DNA of 64,000 nucleotides from positions 6,926 through 70,925 of the forward strand of contig CAZZFT010000010.1 of assembly GCA_964653555.1 (NCBI GenBank), given 5' to 3'. Both the position numbers and the translations under genes were made by a program. Positions 15,601 through 24,622 of the stretch are shown here, one piece after another (the first letter of the stretch is position 1; each line of letters starts with the position of its first letter). This DNA is from JAHEJV01 sp964653555. GTDB lineage: Bacteria; Myxococcota_A; UBA9160; SMWR01. The notes below the pieces were generated by a model that saw nothing but the letters and a program-made list of their open reading frames with translations, was not told the DNA's origin and did no database searches.

Positions 15601-18600
15601 CTAGTCCCGCACGGTGTCCCTGCGCAGCGAGAACACCTCGTGCAGCTCCTCGTTGGAGAGCTCGGTGATCCACTGCTCGCCGGTTCCGACGATGTCCTCG
15701 GCGATCGATCGCTTGCTCTCGATCATCTCGTCGATCCGCTCCTCCAGCGTGCCGACGCACACGAACTTGTGAACCTGCACGTTGCGGCTCTGGCCGATCC
15801 GGAACGCGCGGTCGGTGGCCTGGTTCTCCACGGCCGGGTTCCACCAGCGGTCGAAGTGGAAGACGTGGTTGGCGCCGGTGAGGTTGAGGCCGATGCCACC
15901 GGCCTTCAGGGAGAGCACGAATACGGGCGGCGCGTCGGAACCACCCGCCTGGAAGCGCTCGACCATCGCGTCACGCCGCTTCTTGGGCGTACCGCCGTGG
16001 AGGAAGAAGATCTCGCGGCCCAGCTGGTCCTGGAGGTGTTCCTGAAGGAGCTTCCCCATCTCGGCGAACTGGGTGAACACCAGCGAGCGGTCCCCCGCCT
16101 GGGTCACCTCTTCGATCATCTCTCCGAGTCGGATCAGCTTTCCCGACCTCCTGCCGAGCTCGGAGCCGTCGCCCAGGTAGTGGGCCGGGTGATTGCACAC
16201 CTGCTTCAGCTTCGAAAGCGTCGCCAGGATCACACCGCGCCGCTCGATGCCCTCGGCGTCCTTGAGCTTGCGCTCCGCCTCTTCCACCACCTGTTCGTAG
16301 AGCGCGCCCTGCTCGCCGGTGAGCGCGCAGAACACCTTCATCTCGAGCTTGTCGGGCAGGTCCGAGATGATGGAGCGGTCGGTCTTCAGGCGGCGCAGGA
16401 TGAAGGGCTGGGTGATGTGGGAGAGCTGCTCCACCGCGTCCGGATCGCGGTAGGCCTGGATCGGCACCAGGAACTCCCGGCGGAACTGCTCCTGCGTGCC
16501 GAGGAACTCGGGGTTGAGGAAGTCCATGATCGACCACAGGTCACCCACGTGATTCTCGACGGGCGTGCCGGTGAGGGCGATGCGGTAGTCGGACATCACC
16601 GCGCGCACCGCCATCGACTGCTTCGTGTCCGGATTCTTGATGTTCTGGGCCTCGTCGAGGATGACGCCCGCCCAGCGCATCGAGCGCAGGTCCTCGATGT
16701 CGCGGTGGACGAGGGCGTAGCTCGTGAACACGACGGCGTGGTCCTGGGCCTCGGCGACGAACTCGTATCCCTTCTTCCGCTGGGGGCCGTGGTGGATCAT
16801 CGTCCGCAGCTTCGGAGTGAAGCGCGCCGCCTCGCGTTCCCAATTGGCCAGCACGGAGGTCGGGCATACCAGCAGCGCGGGGCGGTCTTCGCCCTTGATC
16901 CGCTCGCGTTCGATCAGCGCCAGCGTCTGGATCGTCTTGCCCAGGCCCATGTCGTCAGCGAGGCACGCCCCGAGCTCCCAGCGCCGCAGGAACTCGAGCC
17001 AGGCGAAGCCCTTCTCCTGGTAGGCTCGCAGCTCGCCGACGAAGCCGGGCGGGGTGGACAGGGGCTCGATCGCGCTCTTGTCCTGGAGCCGCTCGAGGAG
17101 GGCGCCGAGCCACCCCGTCGCCTGGACGCCGGCGAAGTGGATGCCCGCCGAGGAATCGGCGGCGCCGAGCGCCATGCGCACGATCTCGCGCGCGGTCACT
17201 TCGCCTCCACGCCGGTTCTTGTAGAACTCGAGCGCGGCGTGGATCTCCTCCACGCTCGTCTGCACCCAGTGGCACCGGACGCGCTGTAGCGGCTCCTTGA
17301 GCCGCGCGAGGTCCTCGAGGTCGCGTCCCGAGAGCGGGTTGCCGGCGAGACACACCTCCCAGTCGAAGGAGACGAAGTCGTCGAGCCGGGGCTCGTTCTC
17401 CATCTCGTGGTGCTCGGCGGTCCGAACCCGCGCGCGCACCGAGAGGTGGTGCTCGGTCTCGTTGCCCTTCCACCAATCGGGCAGGATCGTCCCGAAGCCC
17501 GCCTGCTGGAGTGCCGGAGCGGTCTGGGTCAGGAACTCGTGGGCGCCGCGCGCGTCGAGGGAGTAGCCCGAGGGCTTGCGCGAGCGGAGGCTCATCTCGA
17601 TCTTCGGACACACGCCCGAGGCCTGGGCCAGCGAGATCAGCAGCGTCTGGTGCACGTCGTATCCCGACCGCTGCAGGGAGGCAGCCTTGCGGCCGCGCAG
17701 GATCCACGCGTCGGCCGTGGGGACCAGCAGCGTCGGGTCGTCGGTTCCCTGGAGCAGGTAGCGCACGTACCAGCGCCGTTGACCCGGTCGCGCCGCTTCG
17801 CGCATGCGCGCCTTCCCGTTGCGCCGCCCGTGCTTGCGGGCGCGCGGATCCTCCTTCGGCGGCGCGGGCTCCTCGAGGCGGAAGCACAGGCGGAACGGCG
17901 CGCCTACCGCGACGTCGAGCGGCTTGCGCCACTCCCGGATCTGCTCGGAGAGATCCTCGAGCTCGGCGTCCTTGCTCTTGATCGCAGTCTGTTGGGAGCG
18001 CAGCGCGGCCAGCCAGCGGTCGTGCACCGTGCCGTCCGGGACCTCGCCGGCGAACAGGCTCGGGCTCACCGAGACGGCACCGTCCTCCGCGTCGGGCTCC
18101 TGATGGGAGCGGACGATCTGGTCCACGAGCTGTTCGACGAAGCGCTTGAGCAGCGTGACCGCGGCCTGCTGCGGAACCGACTCCCCGTTGAGAACCAAGG
18201 CGCGCGCCGCGGCAGGCATCGCGGCGGCGAGCCGTTCCAGGTATTCCCGGTCCTCGGTGATCCAGACCACTTGCCAGCAGGCGTGCAGCTTGCCGTCCTC
18301 GTCGAAGCGCGTACCGGGGAGATAGCGCTGGCGCGCGACCAGGGAGCCGGCCAGGCGGACGGCGCGGATCCAGAAGCGGAGATCCGGTCCCCCGAGCACT
18401 CCGTGGAGTCCATCGCCGCGCTGGCCGTAGGCGGAGAGCAGGTCGAGAGCCTCGCTCGGGTCCAGCGAGATCCCCTCCACCCGCCAGGGTGCGTGCACGG
18501 GGGGCTCGTCCGAGTCGGGGGTCTCGCCGATCAGCGTGCTCGAGGGCAGCGGCTGGGTCCCGCAGGTCGGGAGCCAGGCCGTGGCCTGGGCCTTGCGTCT

Positions 18601-18783
18601 CGCCGTGGGTCGAAATCCGATCGGCAGCTCGCGGGCAGCCCGAGTCACCGCCTCTGCACCGGCGTCGTAGGGATAGGGCCGAGCGCCCTTCCGCTGGCTC
18701 TTGCTCGGCGTCGCACCTTCGGCCGGTGACTCTCCCCAGAGGAAGAGCGCGCCGTCCAGGAACGCGCCGTGCAGGATGATCAT
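15601..18783 (-). CDS. SNF2-family helicase/ATPase
   Basis: A 1060-residue Swi2/Snf2 ATPase. After a ~570-residue N-terminal region of the kind associated with bacterial SNF2 proteins, the first RecA lobe has LADDMGLGKTIQTLALIERE (Walker A, ~603-620), VCPTSVLANWEREA, the DEAQ box in VILDEAQNIKNPDTK (~707) and LTGTPVENHVGDLWSI. The second lobe has PFILRRLKTD, HGGTPKKRR, SLKAGGIGLNLTGANHV and the arginine-finger motif DRAFRIGQSRNVQVHKF (~993). It translocates on double-stranded DNA or remodels DNA-protein complexes. The ATG at 18783 is chosen because the longer frame upstream is low-complexity. GAGGAGA lies about 12 bases before it. It heads an operon with the SWIM protein and a serine hydrolase. 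Confidence 0.92.
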   Translation of the reverse strand: MIILHGAFLDGALFLWGESPAEGATPSKSQRKGARPYPYDAGAEAVTRAARELPIGFRPTARRKAQATAWLPTCGTQPLPSSTLIGETPDSDEPPVHAPWRVEGISLDPSEALDLLSAYGQRGDGLHGVLGGPDLRFWIRAVRLAGSLVARQRYLPGTRFDEDGKLHACWQVVWITEDREYLERLAAAMPAAARALVLNGESVPQQAAVTLLKRFVEQLVDQIVRSHQEPDAEDGAVSVSPSLFAGEVPDGTVHDRWLAALRSQQTAIKSKDAELEDLSEQIREWRKPLDVAVGAPFRLCFRLEEPAPPKEDPRARKHGRRNGKARMREAARPGQRRWYVRYLLQGTDDPTLLVPTADAWILRGRKAASLQRSGYDVHQTLLISLAQASGVCPKIEMSLRSRKPSGYSLDARGAHEFLTQTAPALQQAGFGTILPDWWKGNETEHHLSVRARVRTAEHHEMENEPRLDDFVSFDWEVCLAGNPLSGRDLEDLARLKEPLQRVRCHWVQTSVEEIHAALEFYKNRRGGEVTAREIVRMALGAADSSAGIHFAGVQATGWLGALLERLQDKSAIEPLSTPPGFVGELRAYQEKGFAWLEFLRRWELGACLADDMGLGKTIQTLALIERERIKGEDRPALLVCPTSVLANWEREAARFTPKLRTMIHHGPQRKKGYEFVAEAQDHAVVFTSYALVHRDIEDLRSMRWAGVILDEAQNIKNPDTKQSMAVRAVMSDYRIALTGTPVENHVGDLWSIMDFLNPEFLGTQEQFRREFLVPIQAYRDPDAVEQLSHITQPFILRRLKTDRSIISDLPDKLEMKVFCALTGEQGALYEQVVEEAERKLKDAEGIERRGVILATLSKLKQVCNHPAHYLGDGSELGRRSGKLIRLGEMIEEVTQAGDRSLVFTQFAEMGKLLQEHLQDQLGREIFFLHGGTPKKRRDAMVERFQAGGSDAPPVFVLSLKAGGIGLNLTGANHVFHFDRWWNPAVENQATDRAFRIGQSRNVQVHKFVCVGTLEERIDEMIESKRSIAEDIVGTGEQWITELSNEELHEVFSLRRDTVRD

Positions 18784-19471
18784 TGCGCTTTCTGCTCTCC
18801 TCGAGCGCGGCGTACGCGAAGCACCTTCTCCGAGGCGCGGTCGCCGGCCGGTCCGCACCGGACTCGGTGCAGGAGCCGGATGGCGGCGCTCTGCCGCTGC
18901 GGTCGTCGCGAGCGCGTCTCTCGCTCGCGATCCGCCGTTCTTGCCTGTCTCGACGTCAATCCTTCGACGTTCGGGAGACTCTCCGTCTTCTCGCTCTCGC
19001 CACCTGGCAGGCGCGGTGGCGCAGATCGTCGGCGTGGGGCGCGACCCGCTCCGAACGTCGCCTCCCGGTTCCCGGGATGTCCCCGGGAGCTCCGGGGACC
19101 GCATTCGGAGGGCGAGCTCGCGCGGTTGCTACACGCCCTTCAGCTCTCAGCCAGCTCTAAGCTCGATCAGCCTCGGCATCGGAAGCTGCGCGGATCGCCT
19201 CGGGGCCGCGGCCGATCCATGCGGTGATGCCCAGCGGCGAGTATCAGGAAGAGCGTCTGCTCCGTGCAGAAGGTGCTCGCCGAATCCCTCGCCTGGGCAA
19301 GAGTGAACACGATCGGGGTGGGATTTCGCAACCCCCAAAATGCCGGGGGCGGCAGAGTGTCCCCCGGACGGCGATCCGCCCGGACCTCGGGCTCGCCTGT
19401 CCCGACCGCTCTTGACGGCCCGCCGCGGCGAGATCTGTAGCGCCAGGTCGCGCCGCGGCGTCGCCTTCGGG
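18784..19471. other. 688-base region with no recognisable gene
   Basis: No frame here shows a family signature, and candidate ORFs on both strands are Arg/Ser-rich shadows. Visible structure: a 9-bp inverted repeat TCGCGAGCG/CGCTCGCGA around 18906-18930, and CCGGGGG (19343-19349) with CCCCCGG (19361-19367). The SNF2 promoter must lie in the left part. An unannotated RNA is possible but not supported. Confidence 0.4.
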
Positions 19472-20026
19472 TCAGCGCGACAGCCCCCGCTCGTCCTGGA
19501 GCAGGCGTTCCAGGCGCACACGTGCCCGCTCGAAGGGATCCCGGATCGCGGTGTCGCGGGCTGCGCGGCCAGCGAGGAGGAAGTAGCTGCTCTGGACCAG
19601 GAAGTAGCCCCAGAACGCCAGGCAGATCGAGAGCAGGCCGCCCGCCGCCAGGGAGCGGGCCACCCCGAGGCCGGCGAGGCCGAGGGCCGCCTCCACCATC
19701 GCCGCGCGTAGCGGGCGCGACCCGCCGAGCAGGGCGCCTCGGCCGCAGGCGACGATCGCCGCCGCCCCCACCGCGGCGCCCGGGAGGCCCGGCGTCCCGA
19801 GCGCGACCCCGATTCCGGCCAGGCCCGTCAGCGCGAGCGCCGCCATCCGGGTGCGGTGGTTCGCGGCCAGGCCCGCCGTGTACGCGATCGCCGCAGCGAT
19901 CGCGTACAGGCGCACGGCGGCGGGGCCCCCCATCAAGGGGGATGCGAACGTCACCACCACGGGCAGGAACGCCGCGGTGGCGGCCGCGAAGACCAGCGAG
20001 CGTCGGAAGCCGTCCCGGCGCGACAT
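19472..20026 (-). CDS. Small membrane protein, PspA-linked
   Basis: A 184-residue hydrophobic protein with about five predicted membrane segments (for example LVFAAATAAFLPVVVTFAS near the N-terminus and SICLAFWGYFLVQSSYFLLA near the C-terminus) and a charged C-terminal tail. I do not recognise a family. Its ATG shares one base with the stop of the PspA-like gene (TGATG), so the two are coupled. By analogy with phage-shock systems, in which PspA works with membrane partners, it could anchor or sense for PspA at the inner membrane. That is inference from context. Confidence 0.6.
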   Translation of the reverse strand: MSRRDGFRRSLVFAAATAAFLPVVVTFASPLMGGPAAVRLYAIAAAIAYTAGLAANHRTRMAALALTGLAGIGVALGTPGLPGAAVGAAAIVACGRGALLGGSRPLRAAMVEAALGLAGLGVARSLAAGGLLSICLAFWGYFLVQSSYFLLAGRAARDTAIRDPFERARVRLERLLQDERGLSR

Positions 20027-20556
20027 CACCGACCCTCCGCGTGGGTGCGCCGGCGCAGCAGCTCGAGCTCGACCTCCTCCTCAGCCACGGTCGCGGGTCG
20101 CGAGAACACCTCGCTCTCCTCGACGCGGGCGGCCGCGATCCGGGTGCCGACCCGGGCGCGCAGCTCCTCGAGCTGACGCTCCTGAGCGGCTTGCTTCTCG
20201 GCCAGCCGCTCTCGCAGTCCCTCGAGCTCGGTGAGACGCCGCCGGGCGGCCTCGGCCGCGCGCCGGATCGGGAGCAGCTTGCGCACCGAGAAGCGCGCCA
20301 GCTCCTCCTGACCGCCGGAGATCGCGAGCTCGACGTCCGCATCGAGAGAGCCGGCCTCGCGCTCGAGCCGCTCGGCGTGCTCGACGAGACGCCGCGACTC
20401 CTCCGCGATCGCCTCCAGTCGCGCGCGCTTGCGATCGAGCTCGAGCTCGGCCTCGCGCAGGTGCTGCTTCGCGAGCAGCGTGCGCTCCTCGAGCTGCTCG
20501 AGCATGCCGTGGGCGTCCGCCTTCACCAGCAGACCCAGTCGTTCCATGAATCGCAT
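20026..20556 (-). CDS. PspA/IM30-family coiled-coil protein
   Basis: A 176-residue, almost wholly helical, Glu/Arg-rich protein. Its start, MRFMERLGLLVKADAHGMLE, followed by LEERTLLAKQHLREAE, matches the amphipathic helix and first coiled coil of PspA/IM30. It is shorter than the usual ~220 residues, lacking the C-terminal helices. PspA proteins bind and stabilise stressed inner membranes. AAGGAG is eight bases before the ATG. It is divergent from an OmpR-type two-component system with repeat operators between them, and cotranslated with a small membrane protein. An envelope-stress response is therefore likely, controlled by a two-component system instead of PspF. Confidence 0.72.
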   Translation of the reverse strand: MRFMERLGLLVKADAHGMLEQLEERTLLAKQHLREAELELDRKRARLEAIAEESRRLVEHAERLEREAGSLDADVELAISGGQEELARFSVRKLLPIRRAAEAARRRLTELEGLRERLAEKQAAQERQLEELRARVGTRIAAARVEESEVFSRPATVAEEEVELELLRRRTHAEGR

Positions 20557-20692
20557 GGGGGTTCTCCTTGAGGGGTGGTTTCCGGGGGGAGGGTCTCGGC
20601 TCGGCGCTTCTCCGAGCCGCCGCGGCGCGGCCGTCCGTCGGTCGCCGCGATCCAGTGTCGGCGAGGCGGTGGCGCCCGGCCGTCAAGGCGGG

Positions 20693-20730
20693 GTAAAGAC
20701 CCGGACCGAGCGGTTTACGTTCGCTTTACG
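20693..20730. promoter_or_regulatory. Direct and inverted TTTAC repeats, candidate response-regulator site
   Basis: TTTACG occurs at 20714-20719 and 20725-20730, exactly 11 bases apart on the same face of the helix, the arrangement bound by OmpR-family regulators. A third copy, CTTTAC, lies on the minus strand at 20698-20693. The site is in the 208-base divergent region between the pspA-like gene and the response regulator, so it could serve both directions. Confidence 0.5.
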
Positions 20731-20764
20731 GCGGGTCGGGAGGTCGCGATCTAGACTGGCCGCG

Positions 20765-21463
20765 ATGTCGAAGCGCGCTCCCGCGGTGCTCGTCGTCGAG
20801 GACGAGGAAGCGATCCGAAGGGGTCTGTGCGACGTGCTGGCCTTCCGGGGTTATGCGCCGGAGGGCGTCGAGCGCGGAGACGACGGGCTGGACCGGGGAC
20901 TCTCCCGGGAGCACGCGTTGGTGCTGCTCGACGTGATGCTTCCGGGCAAGAGCGGCATCGACGTCTGCCGGGAGCTGCGCAGCGCTCTGCCCGAGCTGCC
21001 GATCCTGATGCTCACCGCGCGAGGCGCCGAGGAGGACGTTCTCGAGGGGTTCCGAGCGGGGGCCGACGACTACGTCACGAAGCCCTTCTCGGTGGCGGAG
21101 CTGCTGGCCCGGGTCGAAGCGCTGCTGCGCAGGAGCGGGGCGCGGGTGCACGACGAAGAGGGTCCTCCTTTCGATTTCGGGCCCTGGCAGGTCGATCGCC
21201 GCACCCGGACTGCGCGGCGCGGCGAGCAGAGCGTGGAGCTCACCCAGCTCGAAGCCGCCCTGGCCGCCCTCTTCGCGGGAGAGCGGGGGCGGATCCTCTC
21301 CCGCCGTCGACTGCTGCGGGAGGTCTGGGAGATCGCCCATCCCGATCGGGTCGAGACGCGCACCGTCGACATGCACGTGTCGAAGCTGCGCAAGAAGCTC
21401 TGCTCCGCGGGCGAGGCGCTGATCCAGACCGTGCGGGGCGAAGGCTACCGCTTCACGGCATGA
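20765..21463 (+). CDS. OmpR/PhoB-family response regulator
   Basis: A 232-residue two-domain regulator. The receiver has VVEDEE, the phospho-acceptor Asp in LLDVMLPGKSG (residue ~57), TAR at ~84 and the Lys in YVTKPF (~104). The C-terminal winged helix has the OmpR pattern ELTQLEAALAALF, HVSKLRKKL and IQTVRGEGYRF. Its TGA overlaps the ATG of the sensor kinase (ATGA). It is divergent from the PspA-like operon, with direct repeats in between, which suggests that it controls that operon and itself. The signal is unknown. Confidence 0.92.
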   Translation: MSKRAPAVLVVEDEEAIRRGLCDVLAFRGYAPEGVERGDDGLDRGLSREHALVLLDVMLPGKSGIDVCRELRSALPELPILMLTARGAEEDVLEGFRAGADDYVTKPFSVAELLARVEALLRRSGARVHDEEGPPFDFGPWQVDRRTRTARRGEQSVELTQLEAALAALFAGERGRILSRRRLLREVWEIAHPDRVETRTVDMHVSKLRKKLCSAGEALIQTVRGEGYRFTA

Positions 21464-23529
21464 GGCGGATCCGCCTCGCGCTGCTCCTCGTCTCGGCGGC
21501 GACGCTCGCCGTCGTGGGTGTGCTCGCCTGGCGCGCGAACCAGGGGTTCGCCGCCGAGCGCGCGATGCGACACCAGGCGGTGGCGGAGCGCGCCTTCGAG
21601 GAGATGGAACGCGCCCTGGGCGACTTCCTGGCGCGCGAGGAGGCCAGACCCTTCGAGGACTACGCCTTCTATCTGCCGGTGAGCGGCGAGCGATCCCCGC
21701 TAGCGCATCCTTCCGAGCCTTTCGTCATCGGTGCTTTCCAGGTGGATCCGGAAGGGGTGGTGACGACGCCGCTCGAGCCCGAAGACGATGCGACGGCGCG
21801 GCAGCGCGGCGACTGGCCGCCGGACGACCGCGCGCGCGCCTCCGCCGCCCGTGTGCGCAGCGCGGTGGCTGGACTGTGGCCTTCTCGCCCGGGCGCGCTC
21901 CAGGAGACGGACGCCGTCGCGCGCGCGGACGCGGAGGCCCTCGGTCGCCGCGCCGGCGGGCCCGACGCGGAGGCGGTGGTCGAACCCTCGACACCGCCCG
22001 GCAGTCAGGCTCCCGGAACGACGCGCGTCGTCTCCGGGCCAGGGTTCGACGCGCGGGAGATCGATCGCGATCGGTCGTCGCTCGCGAAGGGGGAGGCGCA
22101 GAGCGCCTTCGACGTGCTCGAGAGCCTGAACCGCTCGACGGAGGAGCGCCGGGAGCGCAAGCAGAAGGTGGCTCGAGCCCCCTACTCGGCTCTCTACGGC
22201 AGCTCGAGCCAGGCGGCCGGATCCCTCGCCTCCGAGGCCGAGGGCCCTCTCGCCCCGCTGCCGACCGTGGCGCCGCCGGAGCTCGCGCTCTCCGACCGGG
22301 CGGTCGCGCCCGCCCTTCGCGCCGCCCCCGGGAGCCCGACCCCGGCTCCCCAACGGCGGCCGTTCACCGTCACCGAAGACAAGGCGCGGTCCGTCGCCGA
22401 GCCGAAGCGCGCGAGCCGGGAGCTGCGGGTCGCGATCGACCCGATGGTCGGAGTCGCCCACGGCGAGGGAGAGCTCGTCCTCTACCGCACGGTGCTGGTC
22501 GACCGGAGCGGCTATCGCCAGGGTCTCGTGATCGACCGCGCTGCCCTGGGCGCCTGGCTCGACGAACGCGTGATCGACCAGACCGAGCTCGGCGACGTGG
22601 CGACGCTCTCCTTCGGGGGCGATCGGGCGGGAGCGGCGGCAGGCGATTGCTACGTCTTCGCCCATCGCTTCGCCGAGCCCTTCGACGCGCTCCAGGCCCG
22701 GCTCCAGCTCGCTCCGCTTCCCGGCGCGGGATCTCCCGGTGCCCTGTACGCACTCGTCGCGCTGCTGCTCGCTCTCGGAGCGGCGGGTCTCTATGCCGTG
22801 CACCGCACGGTGGCCGTCGCGGTGCAGTACGCCGAGCGGCGGAGCAACTTCGTCGCCGCCGTCACCCACGAGCTGAAGACCCCCCTCACGTCGATCCGGA
22901 TGTACGCCGAGATGCTGCGCGACGGACTCGTCTCGGGTACCTACAAGCGACAGGAGTACTACGACACGATCACCGACGAGTCCGAGCGCCTCTCCCGGCT
23001 GGTCGACAACGTGCTCGAGTTCTCGAAGCTCGAGGGCGGCCGCGGGGAGCTGGCCACCACGGTCGGCTCCGTGGGTCCGGTGCTCGAGGAGGCCGCCGAG
23101 AAGCTCGCTGCCCACGCGAAGCGCGAGGGCTTCTCCCTCGAAGTGCGCCTGGCGCCCGAGCTCCCGGTCGTGCGCTTCGACCGGGACGCGCTGCTCCAGG
23201 TGCTCTTCAACCTGGTCGACAACGCGATGAAGTACGCGAGGTCCTCCGAACGGCGCATCGTCGAGCTGGAGGCGATCCGTCACGGAGACGCGGTCACCGT
23301 CGCCGTCCGGGACTTCGGTCCCGGGGTTTCGCGCTCCCACCTCGATCGCGTGTTCGATCCCTTCTACCGCGGCGAGTCGGAGCTCACACGGACGACGAAG
23401 GGGACGGGAATCGGACTGGCGCTGGTGAAGGAGCTGGCCGAACGAATGGGCGCGGCGGTGAGTGGGGCCAACGCCGACGGCGGCGGGTTCCAGGTGCGTC
23501 TCGTCTTTCCGATCGAGGGCGTCGCCTAG
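21460..23529 (+). CDS. Sensor histidine kinase with long periplasmic region
   Basis: A 689-residue kinase. Membrane segment 1 is at residues ~5-25 and segment 2 at ~427-448 (LYALVALLLALGAAGLYAV). There is no HAMP domain. The H-box HELKTPLTSIRMYAEML is at ~470, the N-box FNLVDNAMKYA at ~582, and G-boxes DFGPGVS and GTGIGLALVKEL at ~618 and ~648. The roughly 400-residue external part is unusual: residues ~100-325 are Ala/Pro/Arg-rich with no visible fold, and an ordered segment (LRVAIDPMVGVAHGEGELVL) precedes the second membrane helix. It presumably senses envelope state and phosphorylates the regulator it overlaps. Confidence 0.9.
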   Translation: MRRIRLALLLVSAATLAVVGVLAWRANQGFAAERAMRHQAVAERAFEEMERALGDFLAREEARPFEDYAFYLPVSGERSPLAHPSEPFVIGAFQVDPEGVVTTPLEPEDDATARQRGDWPPDDRARASAARVRSAVAGLWPSRPGALQETDAVARADAEALGRRAGGPDAEAVVEPSTPPGSQAPGTTRVVSGPGFDAREIDRDRSSLAKGEAQSAFDVLESLNRSTEERRERKQKVARAPYSALYGSSSQAAGSLASEAEGPLAPLPTVAPPELALSDRAVAPALRAAPGSPTPAPQRRPFTVTEDKARSVAEPKRASRELRVAIDPMVGVAHGEGELVLYRTVLVDRSGYRQGLVIDRAALGAWLDERVIDQTELGDVATLSFGGDRAGAAAGDCYVFAHRFAEPFDALQARLQLAPLPGAGSPGALYALVALLLALGAAGLYAVHRTVAVAVQYAERRSNFVAAVTHELKTPLTSIRMYAEMLRDGLVSGTYKRQEYYDTITDESERLSRLVDNVLEFSKLEGGRGELATTVGSVGPVLEEAAEKLAAHAKREGFSLEVRLAPELPVVRFDRDALLQVLFNLVDNAMKYARSSERRIVELEAIRHGDAVTVAVRDFGPGVSRSHLDRVFDPFYRGESELTRTTKGTGIGLALVKELAERMGAAVSGANADGGGFQVRLVFPIEGVA

Positions 23530-23537
23530 GCCACCGC

Positions 23538-24569
23538 TCAGAGGGGCTCGACGAGGGGATCGTTGAGGTACTCCCGGAAGCTCTCGAGCGAGCTCTCGAC
23601 GCGCTTGGGCGCGTCGAAGACGGCGACGTTGAACAGCGCGTCGCCCTCGTTCACCAGCGGGAGCTCGCTGCGGCCGATCACGATGCCCGCGCGCTCCGCG
23701 AGCACCGGGATCTCCTCCGCCCCGAGCGGGTCGCCGACGATGCCGAGGCGGTCGCCGACGGCCACGGCCGCGCCCAGCTTCGCGCGCCCGCGCAGGATCC
23801 CGCTTCCGGGAGCGCGCACCCATTGGCTCGACTTGGCGATGAAGGGCTTCTCGCCCGGCCTCGAGGACGGCGCGGCGGGCAGCATGCGCAGGGCGCGCAT
23901 CACGCGCATCACGCCGCGGAAGCCCGCCTGGATCGCCACCTCGTCGAAGCGCAGCGCCTCGCCGCCCTCGTAGAGCAGGATCGGGATCTCGCGCTCGAGC
24001 ACCGCCTGGCGCAGGGAGCCGTCGCGCAGGTTGGAGTCGAGAACCACCGGGACGCCGAAGGCCCGAGCCAGGCGGTCCGTCTCCGGGTCCGCCAGGAAGG
24101 CGCGGATCTGCGGGAGGTTGGAGCGATGGACGGCCGCAGTGTGGATGTCGATGCCGTGGGTCGCGTGATCGACCACCTCGGAGACGAACAGATGGGCGAG
24201 CCGCGACGCGAGCGAGCCCCGGGGCGAGCCGGGAAACGAGCGATTCAGGTCGCGGCGGTCGGGCAGGTAGCGCGATAGGCCCACGAAGCCGTAGAGGTTG
24301 ACGATCGGGACCGCGATCAGAGCCCCGCGCAGCCGACGCAGCACCCGCTGAGCGAGGACGCGCCGGATGATCTCGACACCGGCGATCTCGTCGCCGTGGA
24401 TCGCCGCGCACACGAACAGACGCGGGCCGGGGGCGCTGCCGCGGATCACCTCGACGGGGAGAGAGATCTCGTTGCCGCTCACGCGTCGTCCCACCGGGAT
24501 CTGGATCCGTTTGCGCTCGCCGGGAGCGACGGCGGTTCCGGCGATCACGAGCGGTGCCTCGTCGTTCAT
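23538..24569 (-). CDS. Succinylglutamate desuccinylase/aspartoacylase-family protein
   Basis: A 343-residue zinc carboxypeptidase-like deacylase. Metal ligands are visible in AAIHGDEIAGVEI (H-x-x-E, residues ~55-67) and in the later HGIDIHTAAVHRSNLPQIRA (~137-156). DRRDLNRSFPG is the substrate-binding Arg loop, and LYEGGEALRFDE holds the catalytic Glu. The C-terminal barrel with RAPGSGILRG is typical. Members deacylate small N-acyl amino acids or remove peptide-linked groups, and the substrate of this subfamily is generally unknown. The ATG at 24569 is chosen. An in-frame GTG at 24626 overlaps the upstream TGA (GTGA) and would add 19 residues. Confidence 0.85.
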   Translation of the reverse strand: MNDEAPLVIAGTAVAPGERKRIQIPVGRRVSGNEISLPVEVIRGSAPGPRLFVCAAIHGDEIAGVEIIRRVLAQRVLRRLRGALIAVPIVNLYGFVGLSRYLPDRRDLNRSFPGSPRGSLASRLAHLFVSEVVDHATHGIDIHTAAVHRSNLPQIRAFLADPETDRLARAFGVPVVLDSNLRDGSLRQAVLEREIPILLYEGGEALRFDEVAIQAGFRGVMRVMRALRMLPAAPSSRPGEKPFIAKSSQWVRAPGSGILRGRAKLGAAVAVGDRLGIVGDPLGAEEIPVLAERAGIVIGRSELPLVNEGDALFNVAVFDAPKRVESSLESFREYLNDPLVEPL

Positions 24570-24622
24570 GGCGCCCGCATTCTCGCGCGTCGCTTCGCCG
24601 CTGTCGCCCGTCGGGTCCGCGC

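Noticed and set aside
19224..19415. A 63-codon plus-strand ORF in the 688-base gap
   Set aside because: No ribosome-binding site, no family, and the same stretch is open in several frames.
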